Assembly (NCBI GenBank): GCA_964631565.1 | Contig: CAZVYJ010000003.1 | Span: forward strand, 41,072-105,071 | Length of the DNA: 64,000 bases | Direction of reading: 5' to 3' | DNA from: CAZVYJ01 sp964631565 | GTDB lineage: Bacteria > Planctomycetota > Phycisphaerae > SM23-33 | Shown here: one piece after another, positions 17,649 through 25,766 of the stretch | Layout: each line of letters starts with the position of its first letter | How positions within the stretch are numbered: the first letter of the stretch is position 1 | Translations under genes and position numbers: made by a program | The notes under the pieces: generated by a model | What the model saw: only the letters and a program-made list of their open reading frames with translations | Told to the model about the DNA's origin: nothing | The model's database searches: none

Positions 17649-18499
17649 TGAAATTTGTTCCTTCTAAGGACTTGGTTGATGCTGCGTTCCGTGACGGATG
17701 GGCCGTCCCGTCCTTCTGCACGTGGAATGCCGAGATGATGGCCGTTGTTCTTTCCGTCGCGCAGGACTGCAAAGCGCCTGTGATGCTGATGAACGGACCG
17801 GGTGAGTTTTCGGTTATGCCTCCGTTGCGCATGGCTGCGGTGGCAAGGGCTGTAGCGTCAGGCTTCAATGTTCCGGCGGCGCTGCATCTGGACCACGGCG
17901 ACTCCGTATCTCTGGTGGAGCAGTGCCTCATGGCTGATTACACGTCGGTCATGCTCGATTTTTCCACCAAACCGTACAAGGAAAACGTCGCGGCGCTTCG
18001 ACATGTTGTTTCTATGGCCCGCCCCCGCGGCGTCACCGTCGAGGGAGAAATTGGACATGTCGGCAGGGCGGATGATGTGACTATGGAAGGTGCCGGACCA
18101 TCCACGCTCACCGACCCTGCCGACGCTGCAAACTATGCCGGTCAAACGGACGTTGATATGGTAGCTGTTTCCATAGGCAATGCCCACGGGGCATATGCGC
18201 GTTTACCGAAATTCGACTTCGACCGCCTGGCTGCGATCCGGCAGGCGACGGGTATTCCGCTGGTGCTGCACGGCGGCTCCGGAACGCCTGATGCCGACCT
18301 CCGCCGGGCCATCAGCCTCGGCATAGCCAAAGTTAATATCGCGACTGACCTGGTTAACGCACTCCGCGGCGACCTGCTTGAGCAATGGAATGGAGACAAT
18401 CGTCTGTGGCTGCCGATAACCATCGGCCACGCCGTTAAAGCTGTTGCAGGAGTCGTGGAAAAATGGATTCGCCTCACCGGTGCGGAGGGTAGGGCGTAG
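17648..18499 (+). CDS. Class II (zinc) ketose-bisphosphate aldolase
   Basis: A 283-residue FBA/GatY/IolJ-family aldolase. The zinc and catalytic residues are present: L-H-L-D-H-G (His80, Asp82, His83), V-E-G-E-I-G (Glu134), N-A-H-G (His180), L-H-G-G-S-G (His208) and N-I-A-T-D-L (230-235). It would cleave the phosphorylated keto compound to dihydroxyacetone phosphate plus an aldehyde. The start codon overlaps the previous stop (TAATG), which is strong evidence for coupling. It is the last gene of the operon; a hairpin at 18542-18575 follows. In the iol pathway the equivalent is IolJ. Confidence 0.92.
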   Translation: MKFVPSKDLVDAAFRDGWAVPSFCTWNAEMMAVVLSVAQDCKAPVMLMNGPGEFSVMPPLRMAAVARAVASGFNVPAALHLDHGDSVSLVEQCLMADYTSVMLDFSTKPYKENVAALRHVVSMARPRGVTVEGEIGHVGRADDVTMEGAGPSTLTDPADAANYAGQTDVDMVAVSIGNAHGAYARLPKFDFDRLAAIRQATGIPLVLHGGSGTPDADLRRAISLGIAKVNIATDLVNALRGDLLEQWNGDNRLWLPITIGHAVKAVAGVVEKWIRLTGAEGRA

Positions 18500-18541
18500 G
18501 GCATTTTCAGTACCCATGTGAGTTCGAATAATCCCATTTAC

Positions 18542-18575
18542 GCAAAAAGCCGATCCTTGCGGACCGGCTTTTTGC
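18542..18575 (-). terminator. Terminator for tRNA-Gly, also facing the aldolase operon
   Basis: A long stem, 18542-18556 with 18561-18575, four-base loop. The single non-Watson-Crick position is a G-U pair only in the minus-strand RNA, so it pairs best downstream of the minus-strand tRNA. A-rich and T-rich stem ends would let it stop transcription from both sides. Confidence 0.8.
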
Positions 18576-18578
18576 TTA

Positions 18579-18650
18579 AGCGGGCGATGAGATTCGAACT
18601 CACGACAACCACGTTGGCAACGTGGAGCTCTACCACTGAGCTACGCCCGC
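18579..18650 (-). tRNA. tRNA-Gly (anticodon GCC)
   Basis: A complete cloverleaf on the minus strand. The acceptor stem is GCGGGCG with CGCCCGC, the D arm AGCTCAGTGGTAGAGCT, and the anticodon stem CCACG/CGTGG around TTGCCAA, giving anticodon GCC. The T-loop is GTTCGAATC. The discriminator base is U. The CCA end is not encoded. It has its own promoter and terminator. Confidence 0.97.
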
Positions 18651-18677
18651 AAATACTTACAAATACTTAGGCGGCAT

Positions 18678-18705
18678 ATGATATACGACCCAGCTATACG
18701 GTCAA
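18678..18705 (-). promoter_or_regulatory. Sigma-70-type promoter of tRNA-Gly
   Basis: On the minus strand, TTGACC (18700-18705) and TATCAT (18678-18683) are separated by 16 bases, giving a start near 18671 and a leader of about 21 bases before the tRNA. The leader contains a direct repeat of AAGTATTTG. Confidence 0.7.
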
Positions 18706-18781
18706 GCGTTTTTTCCGCCACTGTGTTACCTGGCGGGTTTTGCTTGCGTGCGGGCGGGGGGGCCGATAGTCTGCTTCGGGA

Positions 18782-19831
18782 ATGCTTGCGGATATCATTA
18801 ATCCTGACTTCTTCGGCGGTTTCATTGACAGCGAGTATGTTCTCTGGCTGCTGTCAGTCGCCGCCGTCGCCATGCTCGTTTACGGCGCTGACAAGGCGGT
18901 AAGCGCCGCGGCCAAACTGGCCGCTGCACTGGGCATAAGCAAGGTAATCATCGGGGCCACCGTTGTAAGCCTGGGCACTACAAGCCCTGAAACGGCGGTT
19001 TCGGTTAACGCGGCGTTCAAGGGCGACGCCGGGCTGGCGCTGGGAAACGGGGTCGGTTCGATAATCTGCGACACGACGCTGATATTCGGTCTGTGCTGCT
19101 GCATCGTCCGCCTGCCGAAGGATAAATTCATCCTCAATCGTCACGGCTGGCTGCATTTCGGCTCAGGTGCGCTGCTGACGGCGATTTGCCTGGGTTTGTG
19201 GGCGGTATCCGGCAGCATTCACAAGGTGTTTCTCGGCCGCGGCGTCGGCGTGTTTCTGCTGCTGATGCTTTGCCTGTACATGTTCGTCTCCATCCGCTGG
19301 TCGCGTCAGCATCCGCAGATGATATCCGCCGAGGCCGGCGCAAAGATGAAGCAGGATCACGTCGCCGCCCGCACGGTCGGCAATCTGCTGCTTCTTGTGG
19401 TGGGTCTGGCCATGGTCGTGTTCGGCTCGGAAGTGCTGGTCGGCTCGATGAAGGTTATCTGCAAAAAGCACGAAGTGCCGGAAGCGGTCATTGCGGTTAC
19501 CGTCGTTGCATTAGGCACGAGCCTGCCGGAGCTTGTCACCGCCATCACCAGCATGATTAAAGGCCACGCCGACATAATGGTCGGCAACATCATCGGCGCG
19601 GACATACTCAATGTTCTGTTTGTGATAGGAGCGTCCGCAACGGCTTCATCGCTTCACGTCGAGCCGATTTTCTTCCAGTTCCTGCTGCCGGTGATGATGC
19701 TGGTGCTGGGGCTTTTCCTGTTTTACATTTTATTGCCCGGCCCCAAGTTCAGTCGCTGGCAGGGTATACCGCTTCTGGCGATTTATATCGTTTTTGTAGC
19801 CGTTTCCATCGCTTTGATGGGTGTAATTTAG
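18782..19831 (+). CDS. Calcium/sodium antiporter (CaCA family)
   Basis: A 349-residue inner-membrane exchanger with about ten hydrophobic helices. Both inverted alpha repeats are clear: G-A-T-V-V-S-L-G-T-T-S-P-E-T (about 58-71) and T-V-V-A-L-G-T-S-L-P-E-L (about 239-250), with the two ion-binding glutamates. G-N-G-V-G-S and G-N-I-I-G-A-D follow each repeat. It probably extrudes Ca2+ in exchange for Na+ or H+. The ribosome-binding site is weak. It is a single gene, with no regulator evident. Confidence 0.92.
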   Translation: MLADIINPDFFGGFIDSEYVLWLLSVAAVAMLVYGADKAVSAAAKLAAALGISKVIIGATVVSLGTTSPETAVSVNAAFKGDAGLALGNGVGSIICDTTLIFGLCCCIVRLPKDKFILNRHGWLHFGSGALLTAICLGLWAVSGSIHKVFLGRGVGVFLLLMLCLYMFVSIRWSRQHPQMISAEAGAKMKQDHVAARTVGNLLLLVVGLAMVVFGSEVLVGSMKVICKKHEVPEAVIAVTVVALGTSLPELVTAITSMIKGHADIMVGNIIGADILNVLFVIGASATASSLHVEPIFFQFLLPVMMLVLGLFLFYILLPGPKFSRWQGIPLLAIYIVFVAVSIALMGVI

Positions 19832-19939
19832 GCCGCTTCGCCCGGCTGCAATTCTTATAATTTTGAAGTACATCAATAGTAAGCCGATGTTAGATATAAT
19901 AAGGTTTTCCCGATAACCTCAGTTGAAGGAAGGTTATAT

Positions 19940-21166
19940 ATGCGTAGCGTTACGGCGTTTCAGGCGGCGTTTTTGGCTATTGCGGCTTCCTGTTCGTTTG
20001 CTTTGGCAGCCGACAACAAAAACGATAAAAAACCTGAAATGCAGCAGGCCATAAATTTTTCGCATGCGGGCATCAGCCTGGCGGTTCCGGTGAAGTTCGA
20101 GCAGAAGCCTGTAAGCGACTGCTACGGCATCATGATGGCCATGCTGGTCGAACGCGGCGAAGCGAAAACCTGCGTGCTGCTCAGCGCGTTTCCTGCCGCC
20201 AAGGATGAAACCGCCGACACCTATGCCAACGGGATGTATAAGGATCTTGAAAGCAACCTCGGAATCACCAAGCTCGATCTTCTCAAGAAGATGACCACAA
20301 AGATAGCCGGAATCGAAAGCACTGTGCAGTTGATTCGGTACACCTTCCGTGGCAACGAGACGCATTCCGCCAGGGTGTTTTTTGTGCGAGAGGATGCCGA
20401 CCCGGCCGTCCGTGTCTGTTATATGCTGGAGGTTCAGACCCCACCGGGTGACAAGGACCTGCTCGTGCCGACCCTCAAGGCCGTTATCGGTTCAGTGAAG
20501 ATGATTCCGTTCGCTCGCCCCTGCACGCTGCCGGTCGATACGATGATAGGGCCGATTTATAATTATCGAGGCCGATATTGCATGTCGGTGCCGTGCGGCT
20601 GGCAGGTGGTTCGTGACGACAAGGGCAATATAGTCAGACTCGCGCAGAGCGACTATCTTGGCGGCGAAGGCGTTTTTGCCGGCGTGTCAGTCGACAAGCT
20701 TGCTTCCGAGGAGACCCCTGAATCATACGCCGGGAAAATGCTTGAGGCTGTGCAGAAGGCGGCCGAAGAGCGGGGGATTGTCATTGAAGTCGTATCTGAA
20801 AGCCAGGCGGAAATGGGGGGATTGAAGGCGCAGCAGCTGGTCGTCCGTAAAAAGGTGAAGGCCACCGAAAAAACGCCGGAAAACCTGAAACTCATCGTTC
20901 AGCGGATTATCTGCACACCGGATATGGAAGACGGCCTTAAGCCTCGTGCATATATCATGCACATGGAAATGCCGGATACCGACCCGAAGGTGCCCCTGGC
21001 CGTTATGGATAAACTTGCTGCCGGTTTCTCATTGCTGGATAGCGAAGGCATGCCGATTAAACCCAAGACGGCGACGACCGCCCCGGACGCCACGACCAAA
21101 CCCGCCGATTCGCAGCCGGCGGCATCGCAGCCGGCAGACGAGAATAAGGACGCCGTGAAAAAATAA
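19940..21166 (+). CDS. Exported protein of unknown function
   Basis: A 408-residue protein with a signal peptide ending around A-L-A-A-D. The body has two similar-sized segments, each starting with a short hydrophobic beta strand (H-A-G-I-S-L-A-V-P near 35, and Y-C-M-S-V-P-C-G-W near 218). This suggests a duplicated PsbP/Mog1-like fold, but I do not recognise a named family. The tail (about 375-408) is low-complexity Thr/Ala/Pro/Lys. GGAAGG precedes the ATG. It stands alone upstream of the methyltransferase, and no function can be assigned. Confidence 0.75.
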   Translation: MRSVTAFQAAFLAIAASCSFALAADNKNDKKPEMQQAINFSHAGISLAVPVKFEQKPVSDCYGIMMAMLVERGEAKTCVLLSAFPAAKDETADTYANGMYKDLESNLGITKLDLLKKMTTKIAGIESTVQLIRYTFRGNETHSARVFFVREDADPAVRVCYMLEVQTPPGDKDLLVPTLKAVIGSVKMIPFARPCTLPVDTMIGPIYNYRGRYCMSVPCGWQVVRDDKGNIVRLAQSDYLGGEGVFAGVSVDKLASEETPESYAGKMLEAVQKAAEERGIVIEVVSESQAEMGGLKAQQLVVRKKVKATEKTPENLKLIVQRIICTPDMEDGLKPRAYIMHMEMPDTDPKVPLAVMDKLAAGFSLLDSEGMPIKPKTATTAPDATTKPADSQPAASQPADENKDAVKK

Positions 21167-21206
21167 TGTTTGCGCCAGCCGCTGCATTCGTATAAAACTC
21201 TTATCC

Positions 21207-22019
21207 ATGATTCAACCGAATTCTATTATTACCGGTGATTGTGTAGAGATTTTCGGCAGCGCTGCCGAACCGTTCGCAGACCTTGTTTTCGCCGACCCGC
21301 CGTTCAACATCGGCTACAAGTACGACGTCTACGAGGACCGCAAAGCCTACGACGACTACTACGCGTGGACAGAAAAATGGATGGCGGCGTGCTATCGCGC
21401 CCTCAAGCCGGCAGGCAGCATGTGGGTGGCCATCGGCGACGACTACGCTGCGGAAGTCCGCATCATTGCCAATGACATTGGTCTGCACCTGCGAAACTGG
21501 GTGATATGGCATTACACGTTCGGCCAGAGCACGAAAAAAAAATTCGCACGCTCGCACACTCACCTGTTTTACTGGGTAAAAGACCCGGCGCAGTTCACGT
21601 TCAACGATGCGGAGGTACGTGTGCCTTCCGCCAGGCAGACAACCTACGCCGACAAGCGGGCCAATCCAAAAGGCAAGCTGCCGGATGACGTCTGGAGCTT
21701 TTCACGTGTGTGCGGTACGTTCAACGAGCGGGTCAAGTGGCACCCGTGCCAGATGCCGGAGCGCCTCCTGGAACGGATAATCAAGGTAAGCTCTAATGCC
21801 GGCGACCTGGTGGCCGACCCGTTCAGCGGTTCGGGCACGACCTGCGTGGTGGCGGCCCGGCTGGGCAGGCGGTACTTCGGCGTGGACATTTCCGGGGAAT
21901 ATGTGAAACATTCCATTGACCGCATTGCCGAGACGCTCGCCGGTAAACGCCGCAAAACAGACATTTCCGAAAATCCCGCGGCACTTCGAGAGAAAAGAAA
22001 GAGCAAGAAGAAATACTGA
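21207..22019 (+). CDS. Orphan beta-class DNA methyltransferase
   Basis: A 270-residue amino-methyltransferase (N6-adenine or N4-cytosine). Motif IV D-P-P-F is at 30-33 and the SAM-binding motif I D-P-F-S-G-S-G-T-T at about 204-212, so the order is the beta class, as in HinfI/RsrI/CcrM relatives. The segment between (about 110-160) would hold target recognition. The C-terminus is Lys/Arg-rich. No restriction endonuclease or specificity subunit is adjacent, so a regulatory or housekeeping methylation role is likely. The specificity cannot be read from sequence. Confidence 0.88.
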   Translation: MIQPNSIITGDCVEIFGSAAEPFADLVFADPPFNIGYKYDVYEDRKAYDDYYAWTEKWMAACYRALKPAGSMWVAIGDDYAAEVRIIANDIGLHLRNWVIWHYTFGQSTKKKFARSHTHLFYWVKDPAQFTFNDAEVRVPSARQTTYADKRANPKGKLPDDVWSFSRVCGTFNERVKWHPCQMPERLLERIIKVSSNAGDLVADPFSGSGTTCVVAARLGRRYFGVDISGEYVKHSIDRIAETLAGKRRKTDISENPAALREKRKSKKKY

Positions 22020-22023
22020 TGCG

Positions 22024-22053
22024 AAAAAACCGCCAAGCCGCCGGCGGCTTAGC
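22024..22053 (-). terminator. Terminator of the tig-clpP operon
   Basis: On the minus strand a G+C-rich self-complementary stretch (22032-22053, core AAGCCGCCGGCGGCTT at 22035-22050) is followed by GGTTTTTT. It lies 35 bases past the stop of the last operon gene and overlaps the tail region of the convergent methyltransferase. Confidence 0.75.
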
Positions 22054-22087
22054 AGATGCAATTTTATTCAAATTCGGTTGCTGTTTA

Positions 22088-22738
22088 TCAGTCTTGTTTC
22101 TCGGTTTTTGTTTCGTTCGGTTTTTCCGGCGGAATGTCTATTTCGCACAGTTTCTGGGCCAGGAAGACCTCGCCTGTCAGATAGTCGGTGAATTCCACTC
22201 GGACGGTAATCTGGTTGTGTTTCGGCGGGTCATCGTCTTTCCACTGGCAGAAGAAGCTGTAGTGGTACGCCCCGAAGCCACCTGACCATTCCTTGCCGAC
22301 CTGTTCGACATTCCATGCATATTCGCCGATCAGGTTTTTCTCCACCGGCTCAGCGAGGTCGAACAGCTGGATTTTCACCTCGGCGGGGGCTTTTATGACA
22401 TTTCCATACTGGTCGATCGGCTCGATATAAACCTTGATGCCTTCGTCGCCGTTTTGGTTGTCCAGGTTGTACCCGCCCGTGTAATTGCCGAGTTTGATGG
22501 CCTTGACGACATAGAAATTTTTCAGGCGTTCCGGGCCGCCCAGCCCGCGCAGAGTTTCTATGGTTTTCGCCTGTTCGGCTACTTCGGACAGGAGATTCTG
22601 GTTATCGGCCTTGAGTTTCTCGTTTTCTTCAAGGGCGGTTTTCAGATCCTGCCGGAGCTTAACCTGATCTTCGCATCCGGCAGTCAGAAGACACAACGCC
22701 AATATCGCTGCTGCTGTTATCGCAGGCGAATATTTCAT
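22088..22738 (-). CDS. Coiled-coil lipoprotein of unknown function
   Basis: A 216-residue lipoprotein. The signal peptide ends in L-L-T-A-G-C, with lipidated Cys22. Residues about 27-65 are a heptad-rich coiled coil (L-K-T-A-L-E-E-N-E-K-L and following). The rest is a beta-rich domain with conserved aromatic residues. It is the last gene of the trigger factor/ClpP operon, beginning 5 bases after clpP2 with AAGGAG inside the clpP2 tail. A role in envelope protein quality control is a guess from position only. Confidence 0.75.
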   Translation of the reverse strand: MKYSPAITAAAILALCLLTAGCEDQVKLRQDLKTALEENEKLKADNQNLLSEVAEQAKTIETLRGLGGPERLKNFYVVKAIKLGNYTGGYNLDNQNGDEGIKVYIEPIDQYGNVIKAPAEVKIQLFDLAEPVEKNLIGEYAWNVEQVGKEWSGGFGAYHYSFFCQWKDDDPPKHNQITVRVEFTDYLTGEVFLAQKLCEIDIPPEKPNETKTEKQD

Positions 22739-22743
22739 GGCTG

Positions 22744-23379
22744 TTATTCTCCTTTTGGCTCCTTCTTGGAGGCCGGTTCGGGCATGCGCTGCATCACCTT
22801 GTCAACGCAGCCGTACTTGATGGCTTCTTCAGCATTGAGCCACTTGTTGCGGTCGCAGTCGTTTTCAATCTGCTCCATAGACTGGCCTGTGTGATTGGAC
22901 AGTATCTCGTAGAGCCTCTTCCTCAGGCGAAGTATTTCCTGTGCTTCGATATCGAGTTCGGTGGCCGGGCCGGTCAGCACGCCGCTGATGAGCGGCTGGT
23001 GTATCAGCACGCGGCTGTTGGGCAGGACGTACCGCTTGCCTTTGGTTCCGCCGGCCAGCAGCACCGCGCCCATGGAGGCGGCCAGCCCGACGCAGTAAGT
23101 CGCCACATTGCAGCGGACGAACTGCATCGTGTCGTAAATTGCAAGCCCGGCCGACACGCTGCCGCCCGGCGAGTTGATGTACAGGCTGATTTCCTGCTGC
23201 GGGTTTTCATTGCTGAGGAACAGAAGCTGCGCCACGATGAGGTTCGCCATCGAATCTTCGATCTGCCCGGTGACGAAAATTATGCGGTCGCGCAGCAGGC
23301 GGCTGTAAATGTCGTAGCTTCTTTCGCCGCGGCCGGTCTGCTCAATCACTATCGGTACAAGGTATTGGTTGCGTTCCAT
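22744..23379 (-). CDS. clpP: ATP-dependent Clp protease proteolytic subunit ClpP (copy 2)
   Basis: A 211-residue ClpP serine peptidase. The catalytic triad is present: Ser102 in A-A-S-M-G-A, His127 in L-I-H-Q-P and Asp176 in C-D-R-N. The Y-I-N-S-P-G-G oxyanion strand is at 67-73. It has no long propeptide. The ATG at 23379 has GAAGGA upstream; an upstream extension in frame lacks a start site. It is third in the operon after tig and clpP1. Two different ClpPs may form a mixed tetradecamer, as in Mycobacterium or Listeria. clpX is not in the window. Confidence 0.95.
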   Translation of the reverse strand: MERNQYLVPIVIEQTGRGERSYDIYSRLLRDRIIFVTGQIEDSMANLIVAQLLFLSNENPQQEISLYINSPGGSVSAGLAIYDTMQFVRCNVATYCVGLAASMGAVLLAGGTKGKRYVLPNSRVLIHQPLISGVLTGPATELDIEAQEILRLRKRLYEILSNHTGQSMEQIENDCDRNKWLNAEEAIKYGCVDKVMQRMPEPASKKEPKGE

Positions 23380-23401
23380 GTTGCAACGTCCTTCCCTGAT
23401 G

Positions 23402-24013
23402 CTAGTTTTTCTTTTTCGTCGTCGAAGACTGCGACGCGACGATTTCGTCCACAAGCCCGTATTCCATCGCCTCCTGCGGGGTGAGATAGCGGTCCCGCTC
23501 GGTTTCTTTCTCTATCTGGGCGGTGGTCCGGCCGGTGTGCTTGGCCAGCAGTTCGTTGAGCATTTTCTTGGCCTTGAGTATTTCCTCGGCCTGGATTTTG
23601 ATATCCGACGCCTGGCCTGTTACGCCGCCCCATGGCTGATGGATCATTATCTTGCTGTGGGGCAGGGCATAGCGCTTGCCCTTGGTGCCGGCTGCCAGAA
23701 TTATCGCCGCTCCGCTGGCCGCCTGCCCGACGCAGTAGGTGGCCACGTCGCAGGTCAGGAACTGCAGCGTGTCGTATATCGCCAGCGTGTCGTCAACCGA
23801 GCCGCCGGGCGAATTGATGTATACCTGCACGTCCCGGTCGGGGCTCTTGGCCTGAAGCTCGAGCATGTGCATTATCAGGCTGCCTGCGCTTGAGGGGTTT
23901 ATTTCGCCCCACAGAAACAGAATACGTTCCTCGGCCAGCCGCTCTTCGAGCGTCATTTCGCGCCGGCCTGCATACTCGCGATACGCCGCCTGTGTGTCGA
24001 GACTCCGATTCAT
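23402..24013 (-). CDS. clpP: ATP-dependent Clp protease proteolytic subunit ClpP (copy 1)
   Basis: A 203-residue ClpP paralog. The triad is Ser100 (G-Q-A-A-S-G-A-A), His125 (M-I-H-Q-P) and Asp174 (T-E-R-D-R). The Met and Gly after the active Ser in typical ClpP are replaced by Gly and Ala, so the S1 region may differ from copy 2. The N-terminus carries a T-L-E-E-R-L-A-E-E-R-I segment and a slightly longer leader than copy 2. The C-terminus is Lys-rich. It lies 18 bases after trigger factor and 22 bases before copy 2. Confidence 0.93.
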   Translation of the reverse strand: MNRSLDTQAAYREYAGRREMTLEERLAEERILFLWGEINPSSAGSLIMHMLELQAKSPDRDVQVYINSPGGSVDDTLAIYDTLQFLTCDVATYCVGQAASGAAIILAAGTKGKRYALPHSKIMIHQPWGGVTGQASDIKIQAEEILKAKKMLNELLAKHTGRTTAQIEKETERDRYLTPQEAMEYGLVDEIVASQSSTTKKKN

Positions 24014-24031
24014 GTTCTCAACTCCTGGTGA

Positions 24032-25546
24032 CTACTTTTTCCTGTCAGTTTTCTTTGCGGTCTTCTTCGTAGTCGTAGTCTTTTTTTCGGTCTTTTGGAC
24101 GGCCTTCTTCTCGGTTTTCTTCGCTGTTTTCTTTTCTGCGGGCTTTTCAGCCTTTTTTGCAGCCTTTTTCTCGGTTTTCATGGCCGGTTCGCCCGTGGTT
24201 TCGATTACTTCGGCGTCGTTAAGAACGGTATCAAGGGCCTTTTCCTCGCGTATCGAGGTCGCCACTGCCTGCAGCGAGCCGTCGGCTTCGAGCTCCTGCC
24301 GCATGCGCTCAGGCCGGCGGTTGTAACTCTGGGCCATCGTCGCGATGCGGGCGTTAATCTCGTCGTCGGTAACTTCGATTTCCTTCTGATCGGCTATCTT
24401 GCCAAGGATGAACTGGAGCTTAAGCTCGCGGGCAGCCTGCTCGGCTGCGCCGGCCTGAAGCTCGGTGAGGTTCTCGTCGATCTTCTCGCGAGGATAGCCC
24501 ATCTGCAGCAGCTCGATGTAGCGGCGCTGAAGCAGCCGCGTCGTATGCCGTGCCGTCACGCCTTCGGGCAGGTCGAACTCAGTGTTGTCCAGCAGGTACT
24601 GGCAGACCTGGTCGCGCATCGATCGCTTCGACTCCATTTCGAGCCGGCCTTCGAGCCTGTTGCGGACGAATTCCTTCATGTCCTTGAGCGATTCGAAGCC
24701 GGCCGCCGTCGCGAACTCTTCGTTGAGTTCCGGCAGTATGCGGGCCTGAACCTGGGTTATGGTCAGTTCCACGGTGAGGTTCTTCTCCTGCCATGCCTCG
24801 TTCGGGTGCGACTTGGGGCAGGTGACCGCCAGCGAGACGGTTTTGCCGGCCTTGACGCCGGTGAGCGTTTTGCCGAGGTCGACGAGCGGCAGGCCTTCGA
24901 TCTGGCCGGGGGCTACGCGAAGCGACAGGCCTTTGCGGTCGAGGGTTTCGATTCCTTCGCCTGATATTTTCACTTCCGCGGTGACGACATCGCCTTCGGC
25001 GGCCGCCTTGTCGGTGACTTCGTAGTGGGCGCGGCCCATGCGAATCTGGTCGAGATATTCGTCAACCTTCGCGTCGTCTATGATCATCGCGGTCTTTTCG
25101 ACCTTCACGCCGGTCAGTTCCGGCAGGTCGAATTCGGGGGCCACTTCGACCTCAAAGCTGAACTGCATGTCGCCGCTTGACGGAACTTCGATTTTGTCGA
25201 GGTCCAGGTCCGGCTCGCCAAGCGTTTTCAGCTCGGTTTCTTTTATTGCGTCGCCTATCGACTCGCCGAGCAGGGCGTTGCGGACGTCCTGGGTGACTTC
25301 CTTGCCGAACCGCTTTTCAATGAGCCGGCGGGGGGCATGGCCGATGCGGAAACCCGGCACCTGGGCGGTATGGCCTAGTTCGCCGAACATCTCGTCGAAC
25401 TTCGCGTCGATTTTCGCGCGCGGGATGGTTACGGTGACTTTCTTCTTGAGCGTTCCGGCATCTTCGACCGTCACGGTGTTGGGGATTACGTTGGACTCGG
25501 ACTCTTCTTCTGCATTCTGCAGGTTTTCCTGGGTTTCGTCAGCCAT
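24032..25546 (-). CDS. tig: Trigger factor with lysine-rich C-terminal tail
   Basis: A 504-residue ribosome-associated chaperone. The ribosome-binding signature G-F-R-I-G-H-A-P (65-72) is intact. A degenerate FKBP-like domain spans about 190-280, and the helical C-terminal arm about 280-440. Two features are odd. There is an acidic N-terminal extension of about 20 residues, and a tail of about 60 residues made almost only of Lys, Ala, Thr and Glu in A-K-K-x-E-K-K repeats. The tail may bind nucleic acid or ribosome. It is first in the tig-clpP-clpP-lipoprotein operon. Confidence 0.93.
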   Translation of the reverse strand: MADETQENLQNAEEESESNVIPNTVTVEDAGTLKKKVTVTIPRAKIDAKFDEMFGELGHTAQVPGFRIGHAPRRLIEKRFGKEVTQDVRNALLGESIGDAIKETELKTLGEPDLDLDKIEVPSSGDMQFSFEVEVAPEFDLPELTGVKVEKTAMIIDDAKVDEYLDQIRMGRAHYEVTDKAAAEGDVVTAEVKISGEGIETLDRKGLSLRVAPGQIEGLPLVDLGKTLTGVKAGKTVSLAVTCPKSHPNEAWQEKNLTVELTITQVQARILPELNEEFATAAGFESLKDMKEFVRNRLEGRLEMESKRSMRDQVCQYLLDNTEFDLPEGVTARHTTRLLQRRYIELLQMGYPREKIDENLTELQAGAAEQAARELKLQFILGKIADQKEIEVTDDEINARIATMAQSYNRRPERMRQELEADGSLQAVATSIREEKALDTVLNDAEVIETTGEPAMKTEKKAAKKAEKPAEKKTAKKTEKKAVQKTEKKTTTTKKTAKKTDRKK

Positions 25547-25766
25547 GATATGTCCTGTTGGCTAAGGTCCGTCGCGACCAGCACGCAAACGCTGCGTGCC
25601 CCAGCGACGCAAATATCTCCCGCGCGTATTTATACGCCAAAAAGGCCTCGCGGGCAAGGCCGAGAATGTATGCAAACTGCGGCTCCGCGTCAATAAAGAT
25701 AAATGCGAGAATTCTCTGCGCACCGCCGCCGCTGAAAGTATAGGAGGTTATGAAAGGAGATTTACA

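Noticed and set aside
24032..24210. A repeat array in the DNA encoding the trigger factor tail
   Set aside because: Low-complexity A/G/T-rich codons for Lys/Ala/Thr/Glu; no spacer structure, so not CRISPR or a satellite.
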